Assembly (NCBI GenBank): GCA_019746135.1
Contig: JAIESI010000071.1
Span: 1-40,992 of the forward strand
Direction: 5' to 3'
Length of the DNA stretch: 40,992 bases
Source: Xanthobacteraceae bacterium
GTDB lineage: Bacteria; Pseudomonadota; Alphaproteobacteria; Rhizobiales; Xanthobacteraceae
In this document: piece by piece, positions 23,061-31,804 of the stretch
Position numbering within the stretch: the first letter of the stretch is position 1
Layout of the letters: every line of letters starts with the position of its first letter
Program-made: the position numbers and the translations under genes
Notes under the pieces: generated by a model
Database searches by the model: none
What the model was told of the DNA's origin: nothing
Seen by the model: the letters and a program-made list of their open reading frames with translations, nothing else

Positions 23061-24188
23061 ATGATCCAGGCCAATTCCGTTCCGCGCCGCCGGCGATGGC
23101 CGCTGCTGCTCGTCGTCGTGCTGATCCTCCTTGGCGGCTTGTGGGCCGGCGGTTGGCACTACGGCGCGGGCGTCGCCGAGCGCACCATCGAGGGCTGGAA
23201 GGCGCGCGAGGCGCGGGCCGGCCGCGTCTACACCTGCGCGAGCCAGAGCATCGGCGGCTTTCCGTTCGGCGTCGAAGTGCGCTGCACGGACGCCGGTGCG
23301 GAGCTGAAATCGAACCGCCCGCCGCTCGCGCTCAAGGCCAGGGACATGGTGGTGACGGCCCGGCTCTGGCAGCCGACCGTGCTGACCACGGAATTCACCG
23401 GGCCGTTGACCGTCGCCGAGCCCGGCCAGAGCCCGTTTGCGACCGCGACCTGGACGCACGCACAGACGCAGGTGCACGGCCTGCCGACATCGCCTGAGAC
23501 CGTGACGGTCAGTCTGCAGCAGCCGGTGGTCGAGCGCACCGGCGGCAGCGAACACTACTTCAAGGCCGAGCGCCTCGATCTCAACGGCCGCCTCGTCGCA
23601 GGCTCCGTGCGGGAAAACCCGGTGATCGAGATCGTGGTGAAGCTCTTGTCGGCCGCAGCGCCATACTGGCATGAGGCGGCGGCGATCCCGATGGATGCCG
23701 ACGTGACCGCGGTCCTGAAGGGGCTGAAGGATTTTGCGCCGAAGCCGTGGCCGCAGCGCTTCCGCGAGTTGCAGGCCGCCGGCGGCCGCATCGAGATCGC
23801 CAAGGCGCGGGTGCAGCAGCGCGACGTGATCGCCGTTGCCAACGGCTCGCTCGGGCTTTCGCCGGCCGGCCGGCTCGACGGCCAGCTTCGCCTCACCGTC
23901 GCCAATCTCGACAAGCTCCTGCCGGTGCTCGGCCTCGACCGGATGCTGTCCGAGCAGCAAGCGCCGCAGCGGCTCAACAACGCCTTCGGTGCGCTCGACC
24001 GCATCATGCCGGGGCTCGGCAACGTCGCCCGGCAGAACGCGGGGCCGGCGATCGTTGCCGGCATCAACATGATGGGGCAGCCGACCGAACTCGAAGGCAA
24101 GCGCGCGGTGGCGCTGCCGCTGCGCTTCGACGACGGCATGGTGTCGCTCGGGCCGTTGAAGATCGGCGCGGTGCCGCCGCTGTTCTGA
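23061..24188 (+). CDS. DUF2125 domain protein, secreted or membrane-anchored
   Basis: A 375-residue protein with an N-terminal hydrophobic anchor (about residues 13-33, WPLLLVVVLILLGGLWAGGWHYGA) after a run of arginines. The rest matches DUF2125: AERTIEGWKAREARAGRVYTC, IGGFPFGVEVRCT, ALKARDMVVTARLWQP, and the C-terminal ALPLRFDDGMVSLGPLKIG. The domain is expected in the periplasm and resembles AsmA-like repetitive beta folds; its function is unknown. It is a stand-alone gene, convergent with tyrA, with a REP-like repeat in the gap. No unusual features were seen. Confidence 0.87.
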   Translation: MIQANSVPRRRRWPLLLVVVLILLGGLWAGGWHYGAGVAERTIEGWKAREARAGRVYTCASQSIGGFPFGVEVRCTDAGAELKSNRPPLALKARDMVVTARLWQPTVLTTEFTGPLTVAEPGQSPFATATWTHAQTQVHGLPTSPETVTVSLQQPVVERTGGSEHYFKAERLDLNGRLVAGSVRENPVIEIVVKLLSAAAPYWHEAAAIPMDADVTAVLKGLKDFAPKPWPQRFRELQAAGGRIEIAKARVQQRDVIAVANGSLGLSPAGRLDGQLRLTVANLDKLLPVLGLDRMLSEQQAPQRLNNAFGALDRIMPGLGNVARQNAGPAIVAGINMMGQPTELEGKRAVALPLRFDDGMVSLGPLKIGAVPPLF

Positions 24189-24208
24189 TTACCCATTGTC
24201 CGCAGCGT

Positions 24209-24312
24209 GTAGCCCGGATGGAGCCATAAGCGCGCGCACGCGCGTGTTCGACGCGCTATGGCGCAATCCGGGACCGCCGCTCCCGCATTCCGCTTCGCTC
24301 CATGCGGGCTAC
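24209..24312. repeat. REP/BIME-like imperfect palindrome
   Basis: Outer ends GTAGCCCGG (24209-24217) and CGGGCTAC (24305-24312) pair, with internal arms GCGCGC-rich and CCCGCATTCCGCTTCGCTCC against the far end. GTAGCCCGGATG repeats of this type are abundant in Bradyrhizobium-like genomes. It lies between the convergent DUF2125 and tyrA genes and ends 4 bases from the tyrA stop. Confidence 0.7.
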
Positions 24313-24316
24313 GGGT

Positions 24317-25285
24317 CTATTCGTTGTCCGCCGCATAGGGCCGCGGCAGCGGCTCGGCCGGCAGCGTCGGATGCGCCCGGCCGAAGTCCGGCGCAGGCGA
24401 ATCCTGGCCGATGTCGATGATGCCGCGGCGGATCGCGCGCGTGCGGGTGAAGTGATCGAACAGGGTCTCGCCGTCGCCGCTGCGCATGGCGCGGGTCAGT
24501 GCCGCAAGATCCTCGTTGAAACGTCCGAGCATCTCCAGCACCGCGTCCTTGTTGGCGAGGAAAACGTCGCGCCACATGGTCGGGTCGGAGGCGGCGATGC
24601 GGGTGAAATCGCGAAAGCCGCCGGCCGAGAACTTCAGGACCTCGGAGCGGGTCACCTCGGAGAGCTCGTCGGCGGTGCCGACGATGGTGTAGGCGATCAG
24701 GTGCGGCAGATGGCTGGTGATGCCGAGCACCAGGTCGTGATGGTCGGCCGACATCGTTTCGACGTTGGCCCCGAGCAGCCGCCAGAACGCCGCGAGCTTC
24801 TCGACCGCGGCCTTGTCCGCGCCTTCGGGCGGCGTGAGCAGGCACCAGCGGTTGACGAACAGCTCGGCAAAGCCGGAGTCGGGCCCGGAATTCTCGGTGC
24901 CCGCCACCGGATGGGCCGGCACGAAGTGCACGCCGTCCGGCAGGTGCGGGGCCATGTCGCGCACCACCGCGCCCTTGACCGAGCCGACGTCGGACACCGT
25001 CGCGCCCCGCATCAGATGCGGAGCGATCTCTTTCGCCACCGCGCCGCAGGCCCCGACCGGAATGCAGACGATGACGAGGTCCGCGCCTTCGACCGCCGCA
25101 GCGTTGGTCTCGACCACCTGATCGACGATGCCGAGCTCGGCCACGCGCCGCCGCGTCTGCGGCGAGCGCGCGGTGGCAACGATCGAGCGGACGGCGTTCT
25201 GCGCCCGCGCGGCGCGGGCGATCGAGCCGCCGATCAGGCCGAAGCCGATCAGCGCCAGCCGGTTGTAGATGGGGGTGCCCGTCAC
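24317..25285 (-). CDS. tyrA: Prephenate/arogenate dehydrogenase family protein
   Basis: An NAD(P)-dependent enzyme of tyrosine synthesis that decarboxylates prephenate or arogenate; which substrate is used cannot be told. It has 322 residues. The N-terminal Rossmann loop is [16 protein letters not shown] (about residues 12-27), then [25 protein letters not shown] with the catalytic His, and [15 protein letters not shown] in the helical dimer domain. It starts at a GTG overlapping the hisC TGA (GTGA), so translation is coupled. It is the last gene of a chorismate mutase - hisC - tyrA unit, matching a chorismate-to-tyrosine/phenylalanine branch. Confidence 0.92.
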   Translation of the reverse strand: MTGTPIYNRLALIGFGLIGGSIARAARAQNAVRSIVATARSPQTRRRVAELGIVDQVVETNAAAVEGADLVIVCIPVGACGAVAKEIAPHLMRGATVSDVGSVKGAVVRDMAPHLPDGVHFVPAHPVAGTENSGPDSGFAELFVNRWCLLTPPEGADKAAVEKLAAFWRLLGANVETMSADHHDLVLGITSHLPHLIAYTIVGTADELSEVTRSEVLKFSAGGFRDFTRIAASDPTMWRDVFLANKDAVLEMLGRFNEDLAALTRAMRSGDGETLFDHFTRTRAIRRGIIDIGQDSPAPDFGRAHPTLPAEPLPRPYAADNE

Positions 25286-26385
25286 GCCGATTTGCCCAGG
25301 AAGTCCGCCAGCGCCTTGACGACCAGTCTGTTCGCCTCCTCGCTGCCGACCGACATGCGAAGCGCGTTCGGCAGCTTGTAAGCGCCGACCTGGCGTACGA
25401 TCAGGCCGCGCTGCATCAGGAATGCGTTGGCATCGCCTGCGGTGCGGCCTTGCGTTTCAGGAAAATGGATCAGGATGAAGTTCGCCACGCTCGGCGTCAC
25501 CTTGAGGCCGAGCTTGCCGATTTCCGTGGTCAGCCAGTCGAGCCATTTGCTGTTGTGCTCGCGCGACCGCTCCTGATGCGCGGTGTCCTCGATCGCGGCA
25601 ATCCCGGCCGCGATCGCCGACGCATTGACGTTGAACGGCCCGCGGATGCGGTTGATCGCATCGACCACGTGCGCCGGCCCGTACATCCAGCCGAGCCGCA
25701 CCGCGGCAAGCCCGTGGATCTTCGAGAACGTCCGGCACATCACCACGTTCTCGCTGGTCGCCACGAGCTCGATGCCGGCCTCGTAGTCGTTGCGCCGGAC
25801 ATACTCCGCGTAAGCCGCGTCGATCACGAACAGCACATGCGGCGGCAGCGCCTTGTGCAGCCGCTTCACCTCGTCGAACGGCACGTAGGTGCCGGTCGGG
25901 TTGTTCGGGTTGGCGAGGAACACGACCTTGGTCTTCGGCGTCACGCGCGCCAGGATCGCATCGACATCGGCGGTGTAGTCCTTCTCCGGCGCGACCACCG
26001 GCTTCGCGCCGGTGCCGAGCGTGGCGATCGGATAGACCAGAAAGCCGTGCGTGGTGTGGATCGCCTCGTCGCCGTCGGCGAGGTAGGCCCGCGCGATCAG
26101 GTTGAGCAGGTCGTCGGAGCCCGCGCCGCAGACGATCCTGGCCGGATCGAGCCCGAAGGCCCGGCCGATCGCTTCGCGAAGCTCGGAGGCCGAACCGTCC
26201 GGATAGTCCTCGAGGTGCCTGCCGACCTCGTTATACGCCGTGATCGCCTTGGGGCTCGGCCCGAGCGGCGTCTCGTTGGACGACAGCTTGTAGACCTTGG
26301 CGACGCCGGGCGCGCTGCTCTTGCCCGGCACGTAGGCGTCGATGTCGAGCACGCCGGGACGCGGCTTTGGACGGGTGGCGGTCAT
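25282..26385 (-). CDS. hisC: Histidinol-phosphate aminotransferase / aromatic aminotransferase (HisC family)
   Basis: A PLP fold-type I aminotransferase of 367 residues. Seen are [16 protein letters not shown] (about 32-47), [31 protein letters not shown] with the PLP-ring Asn, [11 protein letters not shown] with the Asp and Tyr pair, and [16 protein letters not shown] with the PLP Lys near residue 222. HisC makes histidinol phosphate from imidazole acetol phosphate. Being between chorismate mutase and tyrA genes, it may act mainly on prephenate or phenylpyruvate/hydroxyphenylpyruvate; HisC family members are known to do both. It overlaps tyrA by four bases and follows the chorismate mutase gene by 24. 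Confidence 0.92.
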   Translation of the reverse strand: MTATRPKPRPGVLDIDAYVPGKSSAPGVAKVYKLSSNETPLGPSPKAITAYNEVGRHLEDYPDGSASELREAIGRAFGLDPARIVCGAGSDDLLNLIARAYLADGDEAIHTTHGFLVYPIATLGTGAKPVVAPEKDYTADVDAILARVTPKTKVVFLANPNNPTGTYVPFDEVKRLHKALPPHVLFVIDAAYAEYVRRNDYEAGIELVATSENVVMCRTFSKIHGLAAVRLGWMYGPAHVVDAINRIRGPFNVNASAIAAGIAAIEDTAHQERSREHNSKWLDWLTTEIGKLGLKVTPSVANFILIHFPETQGRTAGDANAFLMQRGLIVRQVGAYKLPNALRMSVGSEEANRLVVKALADFLGKSA

Positions 26386-26409
26386 TGCGGTCGATCCGTA
26401 CGGGTTTTC

Positions 26410-27276
26410 TTAAGGCTTGTCGGCCGGGACCGTATAGCGGGTTGCGTGGCTGCCGACGAGGGCCGCCGAACGCACCGAGGCGCCAGCCTTAACGAGCGCC
26501 TTTTTGACGTCGGAAAGGTCGCCACCCGCCGGCACCGAGACCAGCAGCGCCGCCCCGTCGAAGGCCGTGTCGGGCACGGCGACGATTTCGGCGAGCGAGG
26601 CCGCGGCCGCAGCCGCCGCAGCGCCCCAGCCCGCGACGCGCACGCTCCAGGTCTCGACCTCGGTCACCATCGCATCGGGTGCCGCCCGCGACACGACGAA
26701 CACGTTCATCGGCGCAGGATGGTCGGGCCGGTCGATGAACGGCAGGCGAGCGATGATCTTCGGCGCGCTGTCGAACTCGAGCGCGTTCCACCAGGCTCCG
26801 CCGTGGCTCATGGCGAAGGCCGGCACCAGGCCGAGGTCGCCCTTGGATTCCGACACGGCTTCGACGACGGCCGCCGCGCCGACATGCGCGACGAACGGCA
26901 CCGTGAAGCCGAAGTGAAACCGCGCGCTGTCGCGCATCATCGCATCGCCGGCGGAGAGATCGGCATGCACCGCGAACGGCGCCTGCACATGCGTGAACGT
27001 CGCGATGATGACCCGCCAGATGCTTTCCGCGGTGTCGAGCGGCAGGATGCCTTTGTGCCGCTGCACCAGCCGCCGCATCATGTCGGCCTCGCGGGCGGGC
27101 CGGAACGCCGAACCACTTTCCTGGGTCTTCTTGGTGGCGATCAGCCGGTCGATGATCTGCCCGCGCTCCATCAGGAGCTGGTGCATGGACTCGTCGATCC
27201 GGTCGATTTCCTTGCGGAGATCGGCGAGGGAGGGTGCGCTTGTGGGCTTGTTGGTCATGGTCAAATCGGCCCCCAT
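26410..27276 (-). CDS. Chorismate mutase (AroQ) with C-terminal prephenate-dehydratase-like region
   Basis: A 288-residue protein. The N-terminal part (about residues 16-95) is an AroQ chorismate mutase helix bundle: LADLRKEIDRIDESMHQLLMERGQ, LIATKKTQ, FRPAREADMMRRLVQRHKG, IWRVIIATFT, with the conserved Arg/Lys/Glu positions present. The remaining 190 residues show weak prephenate-dehydratase or ACT-like patterns (SESKGDLGLVPAF) but lack the typical TxxTF-type dehydratase motif, so that half may be regulatory or inactive. Start uncertain: the ATG at 27274-27276 is used; an ATG at 27256-27258 (MTNKP) is equally plausible. It heads the hisC-tyrA unit and is divergent from metX. Confidence 0.82.
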   Translation of the reverse strand: MGADLTMTNKPTSAPSLADLRKEIDRIDESMHQLLMERGQIIDRLIATKKTQESGSAFRPAREADMMRRLVQRHKGILPLDTAESIWRVIIATFTHVQAPFAVHADLSAGDAMMRDSARFHFGFTVPFVAHVGAAAVVEAVSESKGDLGLVPAFAMSHGGAWWNALEFDSAPKIIARLPFIDRPDHPAPMNVFVVSRAAPDAMVTEVETWSVRVAGWGAAAAAAAASLAEIVAVPDTAFDGAALLVSVPAGGDLSDVKKALVKAGASVRSAALVGSHATRYTVPADKP

Positions 27277-27312
27277 AGATAGGTGGGCTGGACGGCTAAA
27301 TCAAAGAAAACA

Positions 27313-27341
27313 TTGACATAAGCTCTGCCCGATCCCTACCT
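27313..27341 (+). promoter_or_regulatory. Candidate sigma-70-type promoter of metXW
   Basis: TTGACA (27313-27318), 17-base spacer, CTACCT (27336-27341). The -35 is perfect and the -10 weak. It is 52 bases before the metX start in the 117-base gap to the divergent chorismate mutase gene. Confidence 0.45.
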
Positions 27342-27393
27342 ACCCGCAGTATCGCGGGGCTGACCCGCCGCAGGAGCCGCTGCCGGGACTTCA

Positions 27394-28578
27394 ATGGCCG
27401 ACGCCGGTATCGCACTTGATGTTGTGGGGCGCGGCCGCGAGGCCGAAACGCCGCGCAACTCGTTGGTGGCGCGGATCGACCGGCCGCTGAAGCTCGACGC
27501 CGGCGTCGAGCTCGCGCCGTTTCAGATCGCCTACAAGACCTACGGCACGCTGAACGCCGACCGCAGCAACGCGGTGCTGATCTGCCACGCGCTGACCGGC
27601 GACCATCACGTCGCGAGCCCCAACCCGGTCACCGGCAAGCCCGGCTGGTGGGAGACCATGGTCGGCCCCGGCAAGCCGATCGACACCGAGCGCTACTTCA
27701 TCATCTGCCCGAACGTGATCGGCGGCTGCATGGGCTCGACCGGCCCGGCCTCGACCAATCCGAAGACCGGCAAGCCCTGGGGCCTCGACTTTCCCGTCAT
27801 CACCATCCGCGACATGGTGCGGGCGCAGGCGATGCTGCTCGACGAGCTTCGCATCGACTCGCTGTTTGCGGTCGCCGGCGGCTCGATGGGCGGCATGCAG
27901 GTGTTGCAATGGGCCGCGAGCTTCCCCAAGCGTGTGTTCAGCGCGCTGCCGATTGCGTGCGCGACGCGGCACTCGGCGCAGAACATCGCCTTCCACGAGG
28001 TCGGCCGCCAGGCGGTGATGGCCGATCCGGAGTGGCGGGGCGGCCGCTACTTCGAGAACGGCACCAATCCGCGGCGCGGGCTGGCGGTGGCGCGCATGGG
28101 CGCGCACATCACCTATCTGTCGGACCCGGCGCTGCATCGCAAGTTCGGCCGCAAGTTCCAGGATCGCGAGAATCCCACGTTCTCGTTCGACGCCGACTTC
28201 GAGGTGGAATCCTATCTCCGCCATCAGGGCAGTTCGTTCGTCGAGCGCTTCGACGCGAACTCGTATCTCTACCTGACGCGGGCGATGGACTATTTCGATC
28301 TCGCCGCCGACTGCAACGGCATCGTCGCCAACGCCTTCAAGGGTGCCAGCACCCGCTTCTGCGTGGTGTCGTTCACCTCGGACTGGCTGTTCCCGACCTC
28401 GGAATCGCGCGCCATCGTGCACGCGCTCAACGCCTCCGGCGTTCGCGTCTCGTTTGCCGAGATCGTCACCGACAAGGGCCACGACGCATTTCTGCTCGAC
28501 GAGCCCGAGCTGTTCGCGATCGTGCGCGGCTTCCTCGACGGTGCCGCCAAGGCCCGTGGCCTCAAGAACGGCGTATGA
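27394..28578 (+). CDS. metX: Homoserine O-acyltransferase (MetX family)
   Basis: An alpha/beta-hydrolase enzyme that acylates homoserine with acetyl- or succinyl-CoA, the first step to methionine. At 394 residues it has normal length. It contains [33 protein letters not shown] split over about residues 35-68 (oxyanion region), nucleophile Ser in [14 protein letters not shown] (about 160), [10 protein letters not shown], the catalytic Asp in FTSDWLFPT, and His in [13 protein letters not shown]. Acyl donor cannot be told from motifs alone by eye. It overlaps metW by four bases (ATGA), the classic MetX-MetW pair, in which MetW activates MetX. Confidence 0.94.
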   Translation: MADAGIALDVVGRGREAETPRNSLVARIDRPLKLDAGVELAPFQIAYKTYGTLNADRSNAVLICHALTGDHHVASPNPVTGKPGWWETMVGPGKPIDTERYFIICPNVIGGCMGSTGPASTNPKTGKPWGLDFPVITIRDMVRAQAMLLDELRIDSLFAVAGGSMGGMQVLQWAASFPKRVFSALPIACATRHSAQNIAFHEVGRQAVMADPEWRGGRYFENGTNPRRGLAVARMGAHITYLSDPALHRKFGRKFQDRENPTFSFDADFEVESYLRHQGSSFVERFDANSYLYLTRAMDYFDLAADCNGIVANAFKGASTRFCVVSFTSDWLFPTSESRAIVHALNASGVRVSFAEIVTDKGHDAFLLDEPELFAIVRGFLDGAAKARGLKNGV

Positions 28579-29243
28579 CCATGCTGTCGCGGCTCAAGCG
28601 TGACCTGACGATGGCCGACACCGCTCGCGCACCGGGCGGCGGGCGCGTCGACCTTGTGCTGGTCTCCGAGATGGTCGCACCCGGCGCGCGGGTGCTCGAC
28701 ATCGGCGCGGGCGACGGCGAGCTGCTTCGCATTCTCGGCGAGAACCGCGGCGTCGACGGACGCGGCATCGAGCTGTCGCGCGAAGGCGTGAACGAATGCG
28801 TCGCCAAGGGCCTCGCCGTCATTCAGGGCGACGCCGACACGGACCTCGCGGACTACCCGGACGATGCGTTCGACTATGTCATTCTCTCGCAGACCTTGCA
28901 GGCGGTGCGCCAGCCCCGCGTCGTGATGGAAAACATGCTGCGGATCGGCCGGCACGCGATCGTGTCGTTTCCGAATTTCGGCCACTGGCGGATCCGCGGT
29001 CAGGTCGCGCTCGGCGGCCACATGCCGCGCACCGACAACCTGCCCTATGCCTGGTGGGACTCTCCGAACATCCATTTCTGCACCATCAAGGATTTCCGTG
29101 ATCTCTGCGAGGTCACCGGCGCGAAGATGGAGCGCGCCGTCGCGCTCAATGCCTGGGGCACGCCGCTGCGTTTCAATGCGCCATGGTGGTTCTGGAATCT
29201 GTTCGGCGAACAGGCGGTGTTCCTGCTGAGCCGCCGCGGCTGA
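28575..29243 (+). CDS. metW: Methionine biosynthesis protein MetW
   Basis: A 222-residue class I SAM-fold protein. The glycine loop is [15 protein letters not shown] (about residues 36-50), with [48 protein letters not shown], and the MetW-typical [21 protein letters not shown] and [10 protein letters not shown]. MetW is required with MetX for methionine synthesis in alphaproteobacteria and binds it; methyltransferase activity itself is unproven. The ATG at 28575 overlaps the metX stop; an ATG two codons on could also serve. Its TGA begins the first of two 13-bp repeats. Confidence 0.93.
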   Translation: MTMLSRLKRDLTMADTARAPGGGRVDLVLVSEMVAPGARVLDIGAGDGELLRILGENRGVDGRGIELSREGVNECVAKGLAVIQGDADTDLADYPDDAFDYVILSQTLQAVRQPRVVMENMLRIGRHAIVSFPNFGHWRIRGQVALGGHMPRTDNLPYAWWDSPNIHFCTIKDFRDLCEVTGAKMERAVALNAWGTPLRFNAPWWFWNLFGEQAVFLLSRRG

Positions 29244-29553
29244 CATTGATCGGCGGTTGACATTGATCGGTCATTTTGTTCCCTGATGGCGATCAACAAT
29301 CATTGCCGATTGTCAGCGCGCGGAACTTTTTCCGGCAAATTTCCGTAAATCACCGGGAACTTTGACCGGCCTGTGTTCGAACGCCGGCCGGGGCGTGGCG
29401 CGTTCTCATTCGCGCCACCGGGCGTTCAGGATTCGCCTCGATCGCATCATTGAAACGCCACGCGAGTCTCGAACCTGCACGCGTCGCGATGCCGCCCGGC
29501 GTCGCGCGGGGGCGCAATCAAGCGCAAGCAAGAAGACGGGGGATTTCCGAGAA
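29244..29553. other. 310-base gap between metW and the TIGR02594-type gene
   Basis: No convincing gene. It holds the second copy of a 13-bp direct repeat TGACATTGATCGG (29241-29253 and 29258-29270, the first spanning the metW stop), and a hairpin with 8-bp arms GTGGCGCG/CGCGCCAC (29395-29418). A GGAAC-N17-CGTA pair at 29322-29347 resembles a degenerate EcfG promoter but lacks the CGTT end. Confidence 0.5.
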
Positions 29554-30270
29554 ATGAAAGCCAAACTGGCTGCGTGGTTGCTCGTGTTGGCAACCACCGC
29601 AGCGAGCATCACGCAGGCGTCGGCGGACCCGCCGGGCGCACATGTCAGAGGGACCGAGACTCGCGCACCACGCCACCTGCAGATCCAGCGGGTGCAAATC
29701 GCACCAGCGGCCCGCCTCGAAACCGCGACGCCGGGCCGGCGCCGCTTGATGAGGCGCGGCGGCCCGCGCGCCGAGACGCGCCAAGTGGCGGTGCGCGAGC
29801 GGGCCCGCCATCGCCGGGCGGTGGCCGCCGAGGACCGTCCGGCCAGGCTCGCCGCACGTCCGTTGACCGCCCATCACGACGGCAATGACCCGGGTATCGA
29901 GCTTGTCGGCAATGCCCCGGGCTCGCGCATCGTCGCGGAGGCGCGCCGCTGGATCGGCACCAATCCGACCACCAGGGCCACGCTGTGGTGCGCGCGATTC
30001 ATGAATTTCGTGCTCGAGCGCATAGGCCTGCCGGGCACGGCATCGGACCTGGCGAAATCGTTTGCCTCCTACGGCAAGCGGCTCGAAGGGCCGAAGGTCG
30101 GAGCCATCGCCGTCATGAACCGCGGCAAGAGCGGCGGCCATGTCGGCGTCGTCAGCGGCTTCGACAAGGACGGCGATCCGGTCATCATTTCCGGCAACTA
30201 CAGCCGCCGCGTCGCGGAAGCGGTGTTCGATCGAAGCCGCATCATCGCCTACGTCTTCCCGGAACTGTAG
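29554..30270 (+). CDS. Secreted CHAP-type (TIGR02594 family) cell-wall hydrolase-like protein
   Basis: A 238-residue protein from the ATG at 29554. It has a Sec signal peptide (about residues 1-24, LAAWLLVLATTAAS then TQASA), then a long Arg/Ala/Pro-rich linker with many RR pairs (about 30-115). The C-terminal papain-like domain has IVAEARRWIGTNPT, the catalytic Cys in TLWCARFMNFVLERIG, GAIAVMNRGKSGGHVGVVSGF with the His, and PVIISGNYS. That pattern fits TIGR02594/CHAP amidase or endopeptidase proteins acting on peptidoglycan or peptides in the periplasm. The highly basic linker is unusual and may bind the envelope. Function is inferred from the domain only. The MFS gene follows 32 bases later. 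Confidence 0.82.
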   Translation: MKAKLAAWLLVLATTAASITQASADPPGAHVRGTETRAPRHLQIQRVQIAPAARLETATPGRRRLMRRGGPRAETRQVAVRERARHRRAVAAEDRPARLAARPLTAHHDGNDPGIELVGNAPGSRIVAEARRWIGTNPTTRATLWCARFMNFVLERIGLPGTASDLAKSFASYGKRLEGPKVGAIAVMNRGKSGGHVGVVSGFDKDGDPVIISGNYSRRVAEAVFDRSRIIAYVFPEL

Positions 30271-30302
30271 GAACCCGGTGCGGCCGTGGCGCGTTCGCAG
30301 GC

Positions 30303-31757
30303 ATGGACCAGCGGACCGCCACGGCTCCCGCGCAAGCCGTCGTCGAAACCGACATTCCGGCGCGGCTCGACCGCCTGCCGTGGAGCCGGTTTCACACGCT
30401 GGTGGTCGCGGCGCTGGGGATCACCTGGATTCTCGACGGCCTTGAGGTCACGCTTGCGGGTTCGCTGGCCGGCGCGCTGAAGGCGAGCCCGGTGCTGCAA
30501 TTCTCCAACGCCGACGTGGGGCTGGCGGCCAGCGCCTATCTCGCGGGCGCGGTGCTCGGCGCGCTGTTGTTCGGCTGGCTCACCGACCGGCTCGGCCGCA
30601 AGAAGCTCTTCTTCATCACGCTGACGGTCTATCTGATCGCGACCGCCGCCACGGCATTGTCGTGGAATCTTTGGAGTTTCGCGCTGTTCCGGTTTCTCAC
30701 CGGCGCGGGCATCGGCGGCGAATACGCGGCGATCAACTCGACGATTCAGGAGCTGATCCCCGCGCGCGTGCGCGGCTTCACCGATCTCGTGATCAACGGC
30801 AGCTTCTGGGTGGGCGCGGCGCTCGGTGCGTTCGCGGCGATTGCGCTGCTGGATACGTCGGTGATCGATCCGGAACACGGCTGGCGGCTGGCGTTCCTGA
30901 TCGGCGCGCTCCTGGCACTCGTGATCTTCTTCATGCGGCGGTGGCTGCCGGAAAGCCCGCGCTGGCTCATGACGCACGGTCATGTCGCGGAGGCCGAGCG
31001 CGTGGTGCGGGAGATCGAGCTGCGCGTGTATGCGGACAAGCATGCCGCAACGGCAGGCGAGCTTCCCCGCGCAAGGCTGCTTTCGCGCGCTCACACACCG
31101 CTTTCCGAGGTGTTCTCCACCATCGTTCATCGGCACCGCCGGCGCGCGCTGGTCGGCTTGGCGCTGATGGCTGCGCAGGCGTTTTTCTACAACGCGATCT
31201 TCTTCACCTATGCGCTGGTGCTGACCGACTTCTACGGCATCCCGGCGAGCCAGGTCGGCTGGTACATCCTGCCGTTCGCGGCGGGCAATTTTCTCGGTCC
31301 GCTGCTGCTCGGCCGGCTGTTCGACGTGATCGGCCGCCGCACCATGATCGCGCTGACCTATATCGCGTCGGGCGTGCTGCTTGCGGGCTCGGGTTACCTG
31401 TTCATGCAGGGCACGCTCAGTGCGACGCAGCAGACGTTCGCCTGGAGCGTGATCTTCTTCTTTGCGTCGGCTGCGGCGAGCTCGGCCTATCTCACCGTCA
31501 GCGAGACCTTCCCGCTGGAAATCCGTGCGCTGACGATAGCGATCTTCTACGCCATCGGCACCGGCGTCGGCGGCATCGCCGGGCCCTGGCTGTTCGGCGT
31601 GCTGATCGACACCGGCTCGCGCCTGAGCATGTTCGGCGGCTATCTGTTCGGCGCGGTGCTGATGATCGCCGCGGGCATCATTGCCGCATTGTTCGCGGTG
31701 CGCGCCGAGCGGCAGCCGCTCGAAACGGTGGCGCGGCCGCTGGCGTACGTGGATTGA
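30303..31757 (+). CDS. MFS transporter (sugar/organic-acid porter type)
   Basis: The ATG at 30303 gives 484 residues with 12 predicted membrane helices. Helix 1 is VVAALGITWILDGLEVTLAG; the loop 2-3 motif is LFGWLTDRLGRKKLFF with GxLxDRxGRK. Others are GAGIGGEYAAINSTIQELIPARVRG at helix 4-5 and LPESPRWLMTHG at the end of helix 6, a PESPR mark of the sugar porter and aromatic-acid:H+ families. The substrate is unknown. It stands after the CHAP-type gene on the same strand and is convergent with the MHYT protein gene (47 bases between stops). The longer upstream frame overlaps the previous gene and was discarded. Confidence 0.9.
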   Translation: MDQRTATAPAQAVVETDIPARLDRLPWSRFHTLVVAALGITWILDGLEVTLAGSLAGALKASPVLQFSNADVGLAASAYLAGAVLGALLFGWLTDRLGRKKLFFITLTVYLIATAATALSWNLWSFALFRFLTGAGIGGEYAAINSTIQELIPARVRGFTDLVINGSFWVGAALGAFAAIALLDTSVIDPEHGWRLAFLIGALLALVIFFMRRWLPESPRWLMTHGHVAEAERVVREIELRVYADKHAATAGELPRARLLSRAHTPLSEVFSTIVHRHRRRALVGLALMAAQAFFYNAIFFTYALVLTDFYGIPASQVGWYILPFAAGNFLGPLLLGRLFDVIGRRTMIALTYIASGVLLAGSGYLFMQGTLSATQQTFAWSVIFFFASAAASSAYLTVSETFPLEIRALTIAIFYAIGTGVGGIAGPWLFGVLIDTGSRLSMFGGYLFGAVLMIAAGIIAALFAVRAERQPLETVARPLAYVD

Positions 31758-31804
31758 GCGACCTCGAGCCTGCGGAAACGGAGCCGTCCGTCGAGACGGC
31801 CTTC

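Noticed and set aside
25450..27282. 610-codon plus-strand frame opposite hisC and the chorismate mutase gene
   Set aside because: Shadow frame rich in Arg, His and Asp; it runs across two genuine minus-strand genes.
27277..27393. SAM-responsive riboswitch upstream of metX
   Set aside because: SAM-II elements are common before met genes in this class, but I could not find the expected stem plus pseudoknot in this 117-base gap. A covariance-model search would decide.
29322..29347. EcfG-type general-stress promoter (GGAAC-N17-CGTA)
   Set aside because: The -10 lacks the CGTT end and no stress gene directly follows, so it was noted only in the gap entry.
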